The notes under the pieces: generated by a model
Databases searched by the model: none
The model's input: the letters and a program-made list of their open reading frames with translations, nothing else
What the model was told of the DNA's origin: nothing
Assembly: GCF_043641665.1 (NCBI RefSeq)
Contig: NC_092189.1
Span: forward strand, 13,484,833 to 13,548,832
Length of the DNA stretch: 64,000 bases
Direction of reading: 5' to 3'
Origin: Enoplosus armatus
Taxonomy: Eukaryota; Chordata; Actinopteri; Centrarchiformes; Enoplosidae
Made by a program: the position numbers and the translations under genes
Shown here: one piece after another, positions 12,065 through 24,430 of the stretch
Position numbering within the stretch: the stretch's first letter is position 1
Layout of the letters: the number at the start of each line of letters is the position of its first letter

Positions 12065-12215
12065 TGGGATGTCCCAATCAGCAGACAGCGGCAAGGTGGC
12101 AGAGAATGAGGGGAGAAAGATTAGGGATGAAAAAGAGGCACTAAGCTGGACTCGAACTGGGTACATTTCAATACCTGGTCAGCACCCTGGACCACAAGGC
12201 GACAAGGACACCTCA
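12065..12215 (-). mobile_element. tRNA-derived SINE-like fragment
   Basis: On the minus strand the head reads GTCGCCTTGTGGTCCAGGG, like a tRNA box A region, followed about 35 bp later by AGTTCGAGTCC, a good box B. Behind it comes a pyrimidine-rich body that resembles a common fish SINE body. The spacing suits a tRNA-like promoter, but the acceptor stem and arms are not intact, so it is not a tRNA gene. Confidence 0.5.
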
Positions 12216-13756
12216 AGAATGAAATATTGTAAACAATTAACAGAGAAGACTTGGTGTGTCAGTGTTGTTGCAGTTCCTCTTACGTAGCAGTTCAAGTTCA
12301 CACATTTTATAGATCGTGTAATTCTCCTTGCATCCTTGAATCAAAGCCTATAGACTTGTAATGTGCAACAAACAAGAAAGAAGACAGCTTTTTATCAGAA
12401 ACAGAATCTCTAGCGGGTGTATAGAGCTCTCTTGTTTTGGGGGTCTTCAGTTTTACGCTTCACTCCATTTAACACTGTTTTGATTAGTCATATACTCGTA
12501 TGTTGTCTGTGGTGTCCTTCCAACTATTCAGTCGGCTAATTGAATGGTTTCAAGTTTATTTGTACTGTTTCTCTAATTGTGAAGCCCTAATGACTACATA
12601 CAGCTGCCTCAAGAGCAAAGGAACAAGCATTTACAAATGTGGTGCGTTAAACATCCAAAAGCTGTGAATGCTCTTTCTCAAACTGAATTCATAGAAATAT
12701 TGTGTCTGCATTTGATTACCTGAATATGGAATATCAAAAGGACCTTGTCAAGAAGGCGCAGAGAGCAACTCTGATGAGGTTGCTTTGGACTTGGAAATTG
12801 AAATAAAATGTCTGAGTTTGAATGAGTTTGCATTGACTTTTCTTCAACATATTTTCTCAATAAAAGCATCTCTAAGTGTCATTAACACTGTGAAAGGTTA
12901 GATAAAAAACAAGACCGGTAGAAAACCTCTTGAATGCAAATGTATAATGTTTCTAATTGCTATGATACTGCACAATTAGGATGTGCAGTGTGTGCATGGA
13001 ACACAAGGATATTGTATCGCTAAATATATGCAGTCCATAGAGGTGGAGCTTTTCAAGCTAAAGCTCTTCCTCAGGCAGCATTGACCAGATAAAGGCACAC
13101 ATGTTTCCAGAGAGAGGGAGCTGAAAGAATGTCAGCAACGTACATCATCACAATACCTTATAAATCTGACAGCACACAGACAAACAAAAAGCCTATATGT
13201 ACTTGAATGGATGGCAGCATTATGCAAATAGTGAGTGTGCTGTGGAAAACGTGTTGTAGAAATAAAATGAACTACCAGCCCTGTTTCCTCCTTCACAACC
13301 AAACATCTTTTAAATTAAAATACTAATAGTACTAAACTGTATGCTATTTAAACATCCTTGCACTCACAACATGTGTAATACAACATAGAAACAGCATAAA
13401 TAGACAAAATCCTTTTCACCTTTTGCCTTGCAGCCAGCTTCATGAATCATAAACAGAACGCAGGATTTAAAAATTGGACTGCAAAACCTGTTATGCAAGA
13501 TGTAGCCAACCAAGAGTCATCTTTTTAGGACTCAAATCATTCATGCACGTTCGTTGTTGTGGCTGTGGGTGTTCTCTGCCTTAGCTTGACATTAGGTCAG
13601 TCTCCTTAAGTGTTAAGCCACTGTGTTATAGGTTGAAGGAGGAAGGACAGCAGGGGGGAGGGAGAAGTTAGAGTCTACAGTATTTGCTATCATGGCCACA
13701 CCTGAAGGGAAGTGATGACCTGGCTGTTTGCAGAGTGTGACTGTTTGTGTGAACGT
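12216..13756. other. non-coding, nothing seen
   Basis: AT-rich unique sequence without supportable features. Confidence 0.5.

Positions 13757-13810
<54 letters not shown>
13757..13810. repeat. (GT)n-(GA)n compound microsatellite
   Basis: A GT run of about 33 bp passes directly into a GA run of about 20 bp. The same compound order recurs at 20230-20284. Confidence 0.95.
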
Positions 13811-13812
<2 letters not shown>

Positions 13813-15516
13813 TAAAAGATAGAGAAAGAGCAGCCATGGCAGGTACATTTCTGCGTGCAGTACTATATCCTGCACTGTGTGCGTGTAGGTTATTTCACTA
13901 ACAGTGTTGTGGGGAGGGGGCCCGGAGAGAGTGAAGGAGAAAGAGAGAGGTTTTGATTGAGTGCCCGCTGAGGTCCCATCAGATGTGGCTTAAAGGAATA
14001 AAGGATTCATTTGAAGGAGGGTGAGAAAGATTACATACAGTCCTCACATCTATCCAAATCCCTTCCAAATCCGTCTACATCACACTTATCAAGCCATGTG
14101 CAGTGCAGTATATGAACCCTCATTGGTCTTATCACAAGGCTTCCATGTATCATAGTCTTGTGGAGGTATAACTTATTCCACAACACATTTTGGATCATGC
14201 ACACAAGTCTGAATGGGTTACAGGGCGACACCCACTCTGTGCACCTCTTTCTGAAAATGCCAAACTTTAATCACAGAGGTACTTTAAACAAATGCCAAGA
14301 TTGGTCATCCAGGTGTTCAAGCACTTCATTTTGAGGCAGGATTATAACAGAGATTCTTACAAACCAGTGGTGTGACCGTGAAGGTTGATCTCCTCTTGAA
14401 TTCTCACAGCGTTCGCAAGGAACACTTGTTAGACGGTACACATGTATTGGTAAGCACTGTAAAAACCCTGCGGCACAGCCTTAAGCATTCTTTTCTGTCA
14501 TTAGGGCACTTCAGTTGGGCCATCAGTGCCCAGTGGTATGAGTGCCTCATACCAATACACATCAGTACTGCAGCAAACAGTTTAGTGTAGCCAGCACAAA
14601 AACATGTCTTACAATGAAAGAGAAGTGTGTACACAACTGCTGTGATTTTCCGTTCAACCCCACTTCCCTGTGTGTTACTTACTTACTTAATCAATGGGTT
14701 ATTTTCATTGTAAAAAGTAATGCAGCCAGTTGGTGGCTACAGATCCATGAAAGTCGAGCTACTTGGCTTTGTTTCTTGCCATGCACTTTTGAGCACTTTT
14801 CATCAGCTCACCCACACTCTGAAGTCTCATTAATGCCATTTATTCCACATTGCACACTGATAATATGGCAGAAAAGCAGAATTCAATACTAGTGTTACAT
14901 CTACAATGAGATGAGAGAAAGTTCCTAATTAGGTAAAGTTTAATGTTGGAGCACTTTGTAATTGGGAAATCTGATAAATCTGCCAGAAAAATCTACCTGT
15001 GTTGTTATAAAGATAAAACCCACTTGCTGTGACCCAACGGCAGAGTCCAAAACATTGATTGACCGCTGGCTATACAGATGGCAGCGAGAGTTGAGAGGTG
15101 TTGAAACCACATCAATATGCTGAAGAGTGGGCTATGCTGCACTATATCTGTACATTCTGAAACCACTGAAAAGATTTTATGTGGTAAGTAAGCTCACACT
15201 TTGTCTGAAATCCAGTTGAAGACACATTTAAAATGCTTGAAGAAGAGCTCTATAACAGCAGCTTCATGGCCAATTCAAAGGACATATACTGCAGATTATG
15301 TGCAGTACAAATCAAATCTAATCTCTCTATTGAAATCTGGAAGTTTTTGAGTTATAATTCCACTCTAAAGCGCTCTCAAACAGTGGATGTACAGTGATAT
15401 ATACCTTCGTCAATGATATACTGTTAACAATGTTGGAATACTGTTGAAACAGTAGCTGTCCATCAAGCTGCCTATCATTATCAGATTTATAGTGATTTAA
15501 GGAGAAAATGGAGACG
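13811..15516. other. non-coding, one weak exon-like segment
   Basis: Unique sequence. At 14410-14450 an acceptor-like TTCTCACAG, a 41-bp open segment and a GTAAGC donor fall in order, but a segment this short arises easily by chance. Confidence 0.4.
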
Positions 15517-15805
15517 TTAGTGCTGAAACCATAAACCAGTTATCAAAATTGTTCTGTCAAGCACCAAATCAATTAATTTACTAATTGTTTCAGTCATTTA
15601 TCAAGCAACAATGCCAACTATTTGATGTCGGCAGCTTATTAAATGTGAGAAGCAAATGTAAGGACTGATTTTCTCAGTTACGTTTCAATATAAATTAAAT
15701 AACTTTGGGTTTTGGCTGTTGGTCTGACAAAACAAGTTATGTTAATATGTCAGTTTGGCCTCTGTGAACTTGTGATGGTCAAAATCAATAGATTGATAAA
15801 AGTCT
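15517..15805. repeat. degenerate teleost dispersed repeat
   Basis: Phrases such as TTTCAGTCATTTATCAAGCA, ACTTTGGGTTTTGG, TGTTGGTCTGACAAAACAAG and GTGAACTTGTGATGG occur in the same order as in a very common fish repeat I know from memory, whose ends carry ATTAATCGATTAATC-type sequence. Here the ends are worn, so boundaries are approximate. Confidence 0.5.
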
Positions 15806-16839
15806 TAGGTAACTCATTACAGAGTTTGAGTTACAGTGAAATATAGCTGCAGTGGACATAATGAAGTATCTGGTCGAGATCAGACACAGTTCATGCCATA
15901 TTCCTGCTGCCGGGGTTACAGTCTATCACAATCATTATGTGAAAGCTGTTGTAGACAGATTTATGGTTGACTTTTTATGACACTAGTATAAAGTCATCTA
16001 AAACTTTTAACTGATTATCAGTTGAGTTCAAACACGGCGACAGACTGAAGGATTTCGAAAAGACTGTTGAACATGCTGTTGCTATGGCAAGCGAATAGCA
16101 TAATAGAATGAGCTGCACTTATACAATGGCCCCTTTGCTTTTTTAACCCACATGTATGAGTATTGTTGCCTCTTCCAATCAATGTCTCCTGCCTCCCAAG
16201 GTTGTTGTATCGTTTGTGCTGCCCATCCTATTCCCTTTCAACCATCTCTGCAGCTGTGCAGTATTTATGTATTATTCACCCTGTCCTTTGAATAAGTCCA
16301 TGTACTGTTTGCCCTCCAAGGCTAATCTACTCCTTCTTCTCTATCAAGCATCGCTTGGCTCCACATTTTGCAATTCACATGACCAAATTGTGTTAAAAGG
16401 GATTTACTACAGGAATGATAAACTACTGACCAGTGATGAAAATCAGTCATTGCTATAATCCTTCTAATTCTACGCTTTGCAAGAGGTGTGTACAGAGGTT
16501 GTGTTTTGACAACCACAGAGGCAGACAGGCAATCTGTGAGAAAAGGAGCGAGAGGAAAAACTCACCTCACCGTGTAACCCAATAGAGCTTGGTGAAGAAT
16601 GTGTCTCTGCTGAAATAAAAAACGAATAAATAAATAAGCTCCTCATGAGTAATAATCCAGACGGCGGGGGGCTTGAATTGATATATCAAGCGGGAGAAAT
16701 GGAGGAATATCTTTGCGTGGGTTAGGCTATGTAAAGGGAGAAGAAACACCTCTGTGCCTTGGTCAAAATAAGGAAATCATTAGAGATGATGAGACTGAGC
16801 GTGGGCAAGGCAGGGTGCATTTTTTTAAAGGTCTGTAAA
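15806..16839. other. non-coding, nothing seen
   Basis: AT-rich unique sequence. The 100-codon plus-strand ORF at 16156-16458 has no recognisable domain or splice support. Confidence 0.5.
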
Positions 16840-17350
16840 ATTTACTGTTGTTTGAAAGGTCACTGTCTGGTGCTGGCAAGCAGCTGGGAGTTGTAAACGA
16901 CCCTTCTTATCAAATGTTAATGCTGGCAGCCCTCACGTCACACATGCCGGCAGCGGGAATATGTCTTTGAGGTCCTGTAGGTTCCATGGAAACAAGTCAT
17001 TTCATTTACATGCGGAAATGCGACCAGCTAATTGGTTTCGTGGAACATCAAATAGCAGGACGGCTTTTTGTGGTGGGGGCCAAATGGAGGGCTCATGGGA
17101 GGGAAGGAAATGTAAGACCTCCCTAGGGTCTGTTGAATCAGCCTGTTTTTGTCACCATATGTGTCACCGGTTTTGTGGGCAGTAGACTCAAGGCCAAAGA
17201 CAGAAGGAAGAATATTTTGTGTCCCTGAGGGATGTTTGTTCTTTAGAGGAAGTGCTCTGTTTGCTTCGGGGCAAAATGAGGGTCACTTTAGGCATTAATG
17301 TTCACAAAGTGAACTCCTCACTGCTTCATAAAGAGGGCTCATCAATGAAG
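16840..17350. other. candidate conserved non-coding element
   Basis: Non-repetitive sequence combining AT-core sites (AGCTAATTGG near 17027) with CpG-containing segments and CCATGGAA-type motifs. It resembles developmental enhancers rather than decayed repeat DNA. The open frame at 16961-17185 has no family features. Confidence 0.25.
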
Positions 17351-17559
17351 CAAACCTGGGGGGATGAAAAGCCAAGGAATGAACCAGAAGAGGTGTAAAA
17401 GAAAAACAACAAACATATCAATTTTAAAACTATATCCTCTAGTATGTGGATTATTGCTTTCTATGCCGTTTTTCAGAAATTGCCAGCATGTCAAACTAAT
17501 TAGCTTGGATTTACAGACGTGTGCTATAACAACCTGTTCTCCTTCTATGTGTGTGTGGT

Positions 17560-18160
17560 CACATAGAAATTAAAAATGCAAAACATAATTTGCTGTCATC
17601 AGATGATCTTTTAATTCTCATCTGGCAGCTACTAACTGCTGGCTAAATTAGAATGTGAGCCCACACTGACTCCTCAATAAATTCAGCCAATGTGAATATT
17701 GATGTACGGCACGTCTCTGTTGTTAACATTACCACGTAGATAGGGCCCATTATGTTGTGTGTTAGAATGCCTCTGGACCAAGAGGAAGATGGCACTTACT
17801 GTCTGTTTACCATCTCAAGGCTGATAACATGATGTGACGGAAGCAGAGAAATTGATTTAATCTTCTACTGCGTGGCAATGAATGTTAATTTCCTAGAAGA
17901 TGTAATCTTTGCCATGAATGGTTTGTTGTAGACATTAGTGTAAGCCCTTCTGTTGGAGGGAATATGTCTGTTATCATTTCCCTTTTGTCCCAGCTGAATG
18001 GGAGATCAAATGATTTGTGATTACAGTGATATGGTGTTATTTTCAATCCAGAAGTGCCGGAACCAGGAAATGTAGACAGCAAATCCCCCAGAATTATTCA
18101 TAAATTTAATGACATGCCCACCACTTGGCAATTTCAAGAGAGAGAGAAAATAAGACTTGA
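17560..18160. other. candidate conserved non-coding block
   Basis: About 600 bp without repeats or good ORFs, containing many AT-core motifs (AATGTTAATTTCC, AATTATTCATAAATTTAATG), TGATTTGTGATTAC and GATCAAATGATTTG. The density of such motifs and the lack of transposon debris are typical of CNE clusters. Not tested by alignment. Confidence 0.3.
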
Positions 18161-19645
18161 ATAAGAACCCCCCTTTGTCCTTGAGAGCTATTAATAAGAG
18201 TAAGTTCACATTAATGGGGATGGAGAGAAAAAGAGAAACAAAACAAATATATGGCTAACACACTCAGGGCCCTCGGTTTTTGTATTTACGAGTGCCCCGG
18301 AGACACAAAGCATACTAATCACCCAGGCGAGGCCTGAACTTGTGTCCGGAAAAAGTAACAGTGTCAGTGGTAATTACACATGTAGAGTGGGGCTTGTCCA
18401 AACACAATTGAGATGTGAAACAAGGGGAGAAACGTAAATCCACCGGCTTCCTCTCTGCCCCCCCCCCCCTTGATACACTGTTGTGTTGTGCAATGCAGTA
18501 GCCCCCCCAGTCTTCCTCTTCCTCCCGTCTCTCTCTCCCTCTCTCTCTCTATCCTCTTTTCTCTCCCAGTCTTCCTCTAGACAAGACTGCAGCAGCCCCA
18601 TCAGTCTGAGAGGACAAAAAGTCACTGGTGAAAGAGATACCGCATTTAACACTGCCCCCTGCTGCTGGGAAACAGGAAGGACCGCTCAGAGAGGAAGGGG
18701 GAGATTGCAGCCGCGCACTTCGCTTGCTCCATCCAAACACCAACTTATTCATGAAATGCTTCATGAATACATACATTACATGCTTTTAAAATGCCAGTAG
18801 TTCTACATGAAAAATACAGCCCTGCTAAGCATGCTGCATGTCAAGCTGTTAAATCCATCATTGCACCTGACAAAATATAAATTGTTGGTCATGAGCAGTT
18901 TATAGATTGATGAACAGTCAAATTCATATTTTTTCAACTGGCTTGTGTACATGGTCTCAGCAATTCTGCACAATATTGAAGACTTTGAAACATTTGTAAA
19001 GAGGGGGTTACATGGTGCAGCAGATCGAGATGGAGAATAAGGAAAAGGGGGGGGGGGAGGTGCACAAAAGTGAGAGAGAAAAAGTCAGAAAGAAGCAACT
19101 AAATCATTAAGGCAGGCAAATATAGATTTTCTGTCTGTGCTTCATTGTAATTGTACAGACTTGGACCATCCTCTTTGGCGTATGGGATGTAAATGAGCCT
19201 CAGGAAACCCTGCTTGCAGAAATGCGTTCAGAGTGCGTTCAGACCGCGATCGAGCCCTGGAAGAGTGTGTTCAGGCTGCCTCCTTAAACAACCTTTACAG
19301 GACAACTGACACGACGAGATAATAGTGGAGTGAGAAGACAGAGCTGGAGAGTAAAAAGGAAGAAAAACCAAGTAAATTCGCTGGCACAACATGCCGAAAT
19401 TGGTGCTCTTCTCTATGTCCCCTCCCACCATCACCCCACCTTACTGCTATTCTCACCTCCATCCCAATCCCAGCCCTTCTTCCCCTCCACTCCCCCAATT
19501 GGTACTGTCCAGGAAAATAAACGATCTGCAAGTGCACGCACAGCATGGTGCCAGAGTTAACTTAGCCAGAGTCGGAGAGATGTTTTAAATTGTATTCTCC
19601 AAAGGTCACGCTCCCCTTTCTCACAGTCTCTGCCTGTCACCTCAG
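18161..19645. other. non-coding with homopolymer and pyrimidine tracts
   Basis: Contains a run of 12 C (18458-18469), a CT-rich stretch (18505-18570) and a run of about 12 G (19046-19058). The rest is unique and shows no supportable gene. Confidence 0.5.
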
Positions 19646-19788
19646 CTTTGTGTGTGGAATCCGCGCCTATTGATCCGGCCTCCGACGAGCACGTCCTCGG
19701 TAGCAAGCTGCTCAAATCACAGCATGCTGGCGTGGGGAGGCTCCCACACTGTGCCCGGATCACAAAGCGTTTGATAACGGAAGGGAGG
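19646..19788 (+). CDS. CpG-rich exon-like segment, product not recognised
   Basis: A long pyrimidine tract ends in CCTCAG at 19640-19645, and the segment ends in GGGAGG followed by GTGAGAGG, a near-ideal donor. The 143 bp between are open in one frame (2 + 47 codons), with both other frames stopped. The peptide includes APIDPASDEHVLGSKLLKSQ. CpG density is clearly above that of the flanks. I do not recognise the protein. The main alternative is a CpG-containing conserved regulatory element with chance splice-like ends. Confidence 0.3.
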
Positions 19789-20221
19789 GTGAGAGGGCCC
19801 AGAGAGATAGGAGGGCTGTATGGCAGAGAAAGAGGGATGAAATGGGATGGGATGACAGAGAGGAAATGGGGAAGTGGGCATTATCTTCAGTATGAACTAC
19901 AAATTGTCTGCAGACGGAGAGAGAGAGCCTCCCCCGGATGTGTGAATCTTTTTTTTTAGAGCTTTGAAAATCCAAATGCTCTATCCTCCCCTCCCCTCCC
20001 CACCCTCCCTTTTCTCCCTTGTTAAACCAAGGCCAAATCACAAGCCCCCATGTGTAATTTCTCAACAATGCTTCTGGCCGCCTGGCTTGATGGCTCAATG
20101 TTCCCTGTATGACATGTACTGCCTCAAAGGGAGGTCTGCGCTTTTATTCAGCTCAAACTTGATACCAAAGCTGTTCAAACACCAAGGCTTTTCTTCTAAA
20201 TACAGAATAAAGAGTGTGTAT

Positions 20222-20287
<66 letters not shown>

Positions 20288-20489
20288 CACAGAGGTAAAA
20301 TGATGGCTTGCTCAAAACATATTGTATGCAAGGCAATATTTTATTCAAGTCTGTCCTTTCTTCCTTACTATTATCTGCCTTTTCCCCTTTTCCTTTCTGT
20401 CTCTCTTTGTCTGTCCATCCCTTTTACATGCCCCTCACATGACCTTTTGAAGGTGTGCTGAGAATGAACTACATTTTTGCACAGCATGA
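19789..20489. repeat. GA-rich tract and (GT)n-(GA)n compound microsatellite
   Basis: A GA-rich stretch occupies 19789-19930. A compound microsatellite, GT run then GA run, lies at 20230-20284. The remainder is unique and featureless. Confidence 0.7.
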
Positions 20490-21175
20490 CAAATTAAAAG
20501 ATCTATCAAAGCAAGCAAATGCCATCTTTATTTGGCGGGGCACGATCAATAAAGTTGCTGGCGATCTGCGTCTCTTTATCTGCAACTCTTAGTCCTGCGT
20601 TTGGGGGACATCAATCACGTTGTCCAGGATTTGTGTGGTCACTGTGGATCTTTACAAACAGCCGCTTGGGATACAAATAGGCTGAGCAGTTGTTGAATTA
20701 GTGCCTTTGAGTTGCTGGCCTGACTGAAGACTCCTGTCCACTTGTGTGTGAATTAGCAATTGATTGCTGCCTTATGTCGAACTCGCCGACAGTGAGTGCC
20801 AAAGGATGGAATTCCTGAGTGTGCAGGAACAATCACAAATGGATGTTTGATTATTAAAAGAAACCAAAGTTTCTTTAAAAAGCCTTTGGGCTTGAGCAGC
20901 TCTGCACATTTGAATTCAGGTCACATCGGGAGCAACAACATGCTTTTAATGGGGCATTCGTTTAATTAGTTAAATTCATCCGTAACCAGTGGATTGCTTC
21001 CTACAAGGCTCTGACACAATATCCTCCCACGCTCATCTCTTTCATGAGTGTCTGCTATCAGAAGCAGGATAATGAACTACCTCAACAACAATAGCACTGA
21101 ACATTTAGCCTCACTGTCATGCTGTCTCACTGCTCAGGCAGCCCCACACAATGGCCACGTCGAGGATTAACTTTT
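20490..21175. other. candidate conserved non-coding cluster
   Basis: The most CNE-like stretch of the window: nearly 700 bp with no repeat and no long ORF on either strand, containing TAATTA at 20963-20968, GAATTAGCAATTGATTG near 20750, AACAATCACAAATGGATG (SOX- and homeodomain-type cores) and dispersed CpGs. It reads like one or several enhancers. Conservation is not proved. Confidence 0.4.
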
Positions 21176-22500
21176 AACTTCTTTCTGTATTAAACATAAC
21201 ATGTTGAGAACTTTCATCTTTTGTGAGAATATGTTGCACTTCAGCAATGTAAGCACGAGGGGTACACAATATCATCAGTTCAAGGTATGTCTGAGCTACA
21301 TTCAGATTCATTATTTTTATCTTTTATCCTCACACATTAAGTTCAAATAAACCAGTTTCTTTGTATTTCCACCAACACAATTCCTCAACGTTAAAACTTT
21401 TTGTTTGAATTGAATTTCAACCAGGTCATTACTTAATGTGTGTAACAGCAGCAATTATTCCAAAATCAGTGCTTTTATAGTCATTTTCTTCTGATCTGTT
21501 TTTCACAATGCTGATCAGATTCGTGTCTATTCGTGTCTGCACACCTCCAGCAATTGCAGTAAATCTGCAACCAGCACAGTTGAGCAGAGTTCAGTCTGGT
21601 TTCTTGGAGGTGATCATGGCTCTGATGCTTGGACGAATGAAATCATGAACACTGCTCTCTAGTGCCACCATGTGGCAATATGAAATACAACCTTTCACGT
21701 CTACTCACTGCATCGAGAACATGATTGAAAACTCTCTTTAGTGTAATTCATTCATTTTAATTCTCCACTAAATCTTTTTGAGCATCATAGTAGGCCGGAG
21801 CCAAGTCCTGCATCAGATCGTGAGCAAGGGTAGACTAACTGTAGAGGTCCAGTCTATAACGGGGTGAATAATCACTCACATTCATGCTGATAGACACTCT
21901 AAGGCCTGCACCTGACTTGTGTGCCTTTTTTTAAAATGGGGTTCAAACCATTCATAACATAGAAGAACACGCACGACTCTTTGATCAGTATATGGATTAA
22001 TTATTTCATGCCCTTTTTATGATAGATTTTATCTTTAATCAAAATAGAAGGATTTATTTTATGACACACTTTGGAATAAGATTCTAACTATTTAATCAAA
22101 TTTGACCTAATCAAGAATCAATTTTAATCTAATCTATCTGAACTGTGCAGTCTTACAAATAATGGTAAAGATTTATTTCTACAGGTATTTCTCATTTTGA
22201 CTTTGTCAAAAGTCCCAAAAGTGTGAGCAAAATTGAATAATGGCCTTTGATCCTTAGTCATGCAGAAGTATAATCTATATTAAGGTTCATAAGCCAATCA
22301 TGTGGAATCATGAGTTAAGTCATGCTCCTTTTCTTATTGTTTATATAGCAAATCCTTTAAGTCACATTGAACCAGCACGAAGGATGATCACTGAGCTGGC
22401 CGGAGAAAGTGACACAGGTCTGTGAGGCTCAGTTACTCACATAAAACCATATCTGACTCATTTACAGATAGCCTCTGTGCTGGAGTAAGCAGGAAATCAC
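21176..22500. other. non-coding, nothing seen
   Basis: AT-rich unique sequence. GCTCTCTAGTGCCACCATGT near 21654 resembles a short motif common in fish repeats but is too short to classify. Confidence 0.45.
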
Positions 22501-22551
22501 AGAAGAAAAAAAATTTAAATAAATAAAAAAAAATTATATATATATATATAT
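22501..22551. repeat. A-rich and (TA)n low-complexity tract
   Basis: AAAT/A-rich sequence runs into about nine TA units. Confidence 0.9.
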
Positions 22552-22589
22552 GTATTTGAAGCTATAAGCTGCAACCCAGATAGCTCAAC

Positions 22590-22900
22590 AAACTACACCC
22601 TCACCGTGTTCCTTCTAAACTCGCACAGTGTGCAGTGAGATAATCACTCCCGTAATGAGTCCCCAAATTAGGAGGGGAACGGCATGCCAGATTAGAGCAG
22701 AGCAGAAAGCCAACAAAGGGCTCTGGGAGAGGGGAAGTAGAGTTGATGGAGGGGCGGCGGTGGAGGGATAGAGAGGGAAAAGTCAGAGGGAGAAAGAGAG
22801 AAAGAAAGTGCTGGCAGATAGTTTTATTCCTTAATTACTCCCCTTGTTAACCCCTCTCAGCAACTCTATGTCTGGTTCGTGTGTAGGTCAGCACTACAAA
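22590..22900. other. candidate conserved non-coding element with GA-rich middle
   Basis: Contains GAGATAATCACTCCCGTAAT, CCAAATTAGG and, after a GA-rich tract (22725-22808), TAATTA at 22832-22837. No ORF or transposon signature is seen. Confidence 0.25.
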
Positions 22901-23640
22901 GTGTCTGGATGAAGAGGCCAGGGACAGTTTAATCCCACTTCCCTGCGTATCTCTGCCTCTGCAATAGATTCTTTCCACTGTCAGTTTCTCCTCCTGCTGT
23001 CTCTTCCCCAGATGAAACCTTTTTCCTGCAGAACCACACGCAGCCCCGCCGTCTTGAAGATAATGATCGCAGGAGAAAGACTACAGGTTATATGAATAGC
23101 GGTTGCCATCAGAAGTTCCCATTCTCCTCTGTGCAGCCATGGTATTTTGGGCTTTCAGATACTTTAGATATAGTAGAACACACATTTTGTAAAGTCAATC
23201 CGCGGCTCAGACTATTAAATTTCACCTTCTGATAGCTGAAAATGAAACAAAATTTCCAGACAACCAAGTGTGAAGCAGCAGGATTGCAGTAAAATCTGAA
23301 GTTAAATGTGAACATGTTTCATGTGTCATATTTCCTTTGATGCCTGTATTGTGTCTATATTTTGTCTGTCCTTTTAAATACAGTCGAAATAAGCTCCCAC
23401 TGCATGAGGCTGACTCAACAACCCACTGCACCATGTGTTGCCTTTCAGTGTCATTGGGATGAAAAATGTACTCGGTTCATAAGCACAACATATTGCATTC
23501 TGTTTGTATTTCATGTTGAATCCAAGGGGAAAGCTCCCAGAAATGTTTTTCTGGAACAAAAGTACACTGTGTCCGAGGCTTTTCTGATGGAGGATGTGAT
23601 CACAGATAAAAGTGTTATCAGTAAGATAGCACGATAAGGT

Positions 23641-23644
<4 letters not shown>
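22901..23644. other. non-coding, nothing seen
   Basis: Unique sequence. The 91-codon ORF at 23362-23637 shows no domain or splice support. Confidence 0.45.

Positions 23645-23685
<41 letters not shown>
23645..23685. repeat. (AC)n microsatellite
   Basis: Pure CA run of about 41 bp. Confidence 0.95.
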
Positions 23686-23687
<2 letters not shown>

Positions 23688-24095
23688 GCCTTCCCACGTT
23701 GAAGGACGTGGTTTCTAAACACATCAAGTGGAAGGAAGATAACATGTTCTGCAGTACTTACACTGCTGTGAATGAGACTCAAGTCCAAAGGTGAATTTAC
23801 AGATATTATAGTAAATATAATTATATTATCTCTGTCATGTGAGATTTCACAATGGTGGTTTGGTGAATGTCATGATGTTACTTTTCCTTAAATAAAAAAT
23901 GGCAGGTTTGTTAACGAGGATGCATGTTGAGGTAAAGCTGTTTGGACAGACACATTATGTGATAAATAAAAATGTATGTACAATTGCTAAATAAAAATGA
24001 TGTGCTGATGCTGGCTGCCAAAAACTGTCGACCATCACATCTCACAAATGTCACACAGAGTGTCAGACCCATACAGTATGTACATACCAAGAGGC
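23686..24095. other. non-coding, nothing seen
   Basis: AT-rich unique sequence upstream of the Tc1-like relic. Confidence 0.45.
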
Positions 24096-24430
24096 TCCAG
24101 GGGTTCATTGGCTGTTCGACTTGAGTTTAAAATGGGCAAGCTGAATGATCTAAAGGGGCTTAAATATGGTATAATGGTTGGTACCAGACATGTCAGTAGC
24201 AACTCTCCAGGGATTTTGGCTTGGTACATTTTTTAAGCATTTACAGCAATACATAGCCAGCCCATCAGAAACCAAACCAGCCTTCACTGATGAGACAGGT
24301 CAATAGCAAAACAGTAGGACTTTGGCAAGCCTTGGTACAACAGTGATGTGCAGAAAGGCATCTAACAACTTGTCAAACCCAGAAGTGGACAGGCTACAGC
24401 AGCAGCACACCAGGTGAAGAGATACTGGTT
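24096..24430 (+). pseudogene. Tc1/mariner-superfamily transposon relic (5' half of transposase region)
   Basis: The stretch tracks a common fish Tc1-like element in order: AAAATGGGCAAGCTGAATGA (start of the transposase region), ATAATGGTTGGTACCAGAC (giving MVGTR, close to the usual VGAR), TGATGAGACAGGTCAATAGC, GTGATGTGCAGAAAGGCATC and GGCTACAGCAGCAGCACACC. Stops and indels break the frame everywhere, and the catalytic half is not visible downstream. The terminal repeats are not found, so limits are approximate. It is an old, inactive copy. The identification rests on recalled sequence, not a search. Confidence 0.6.

Noticed and set aside
12065..12215. tRNA gene
   Set aside because: Box A and B are recognisable but the arms do not fold and the flank is SINE body.
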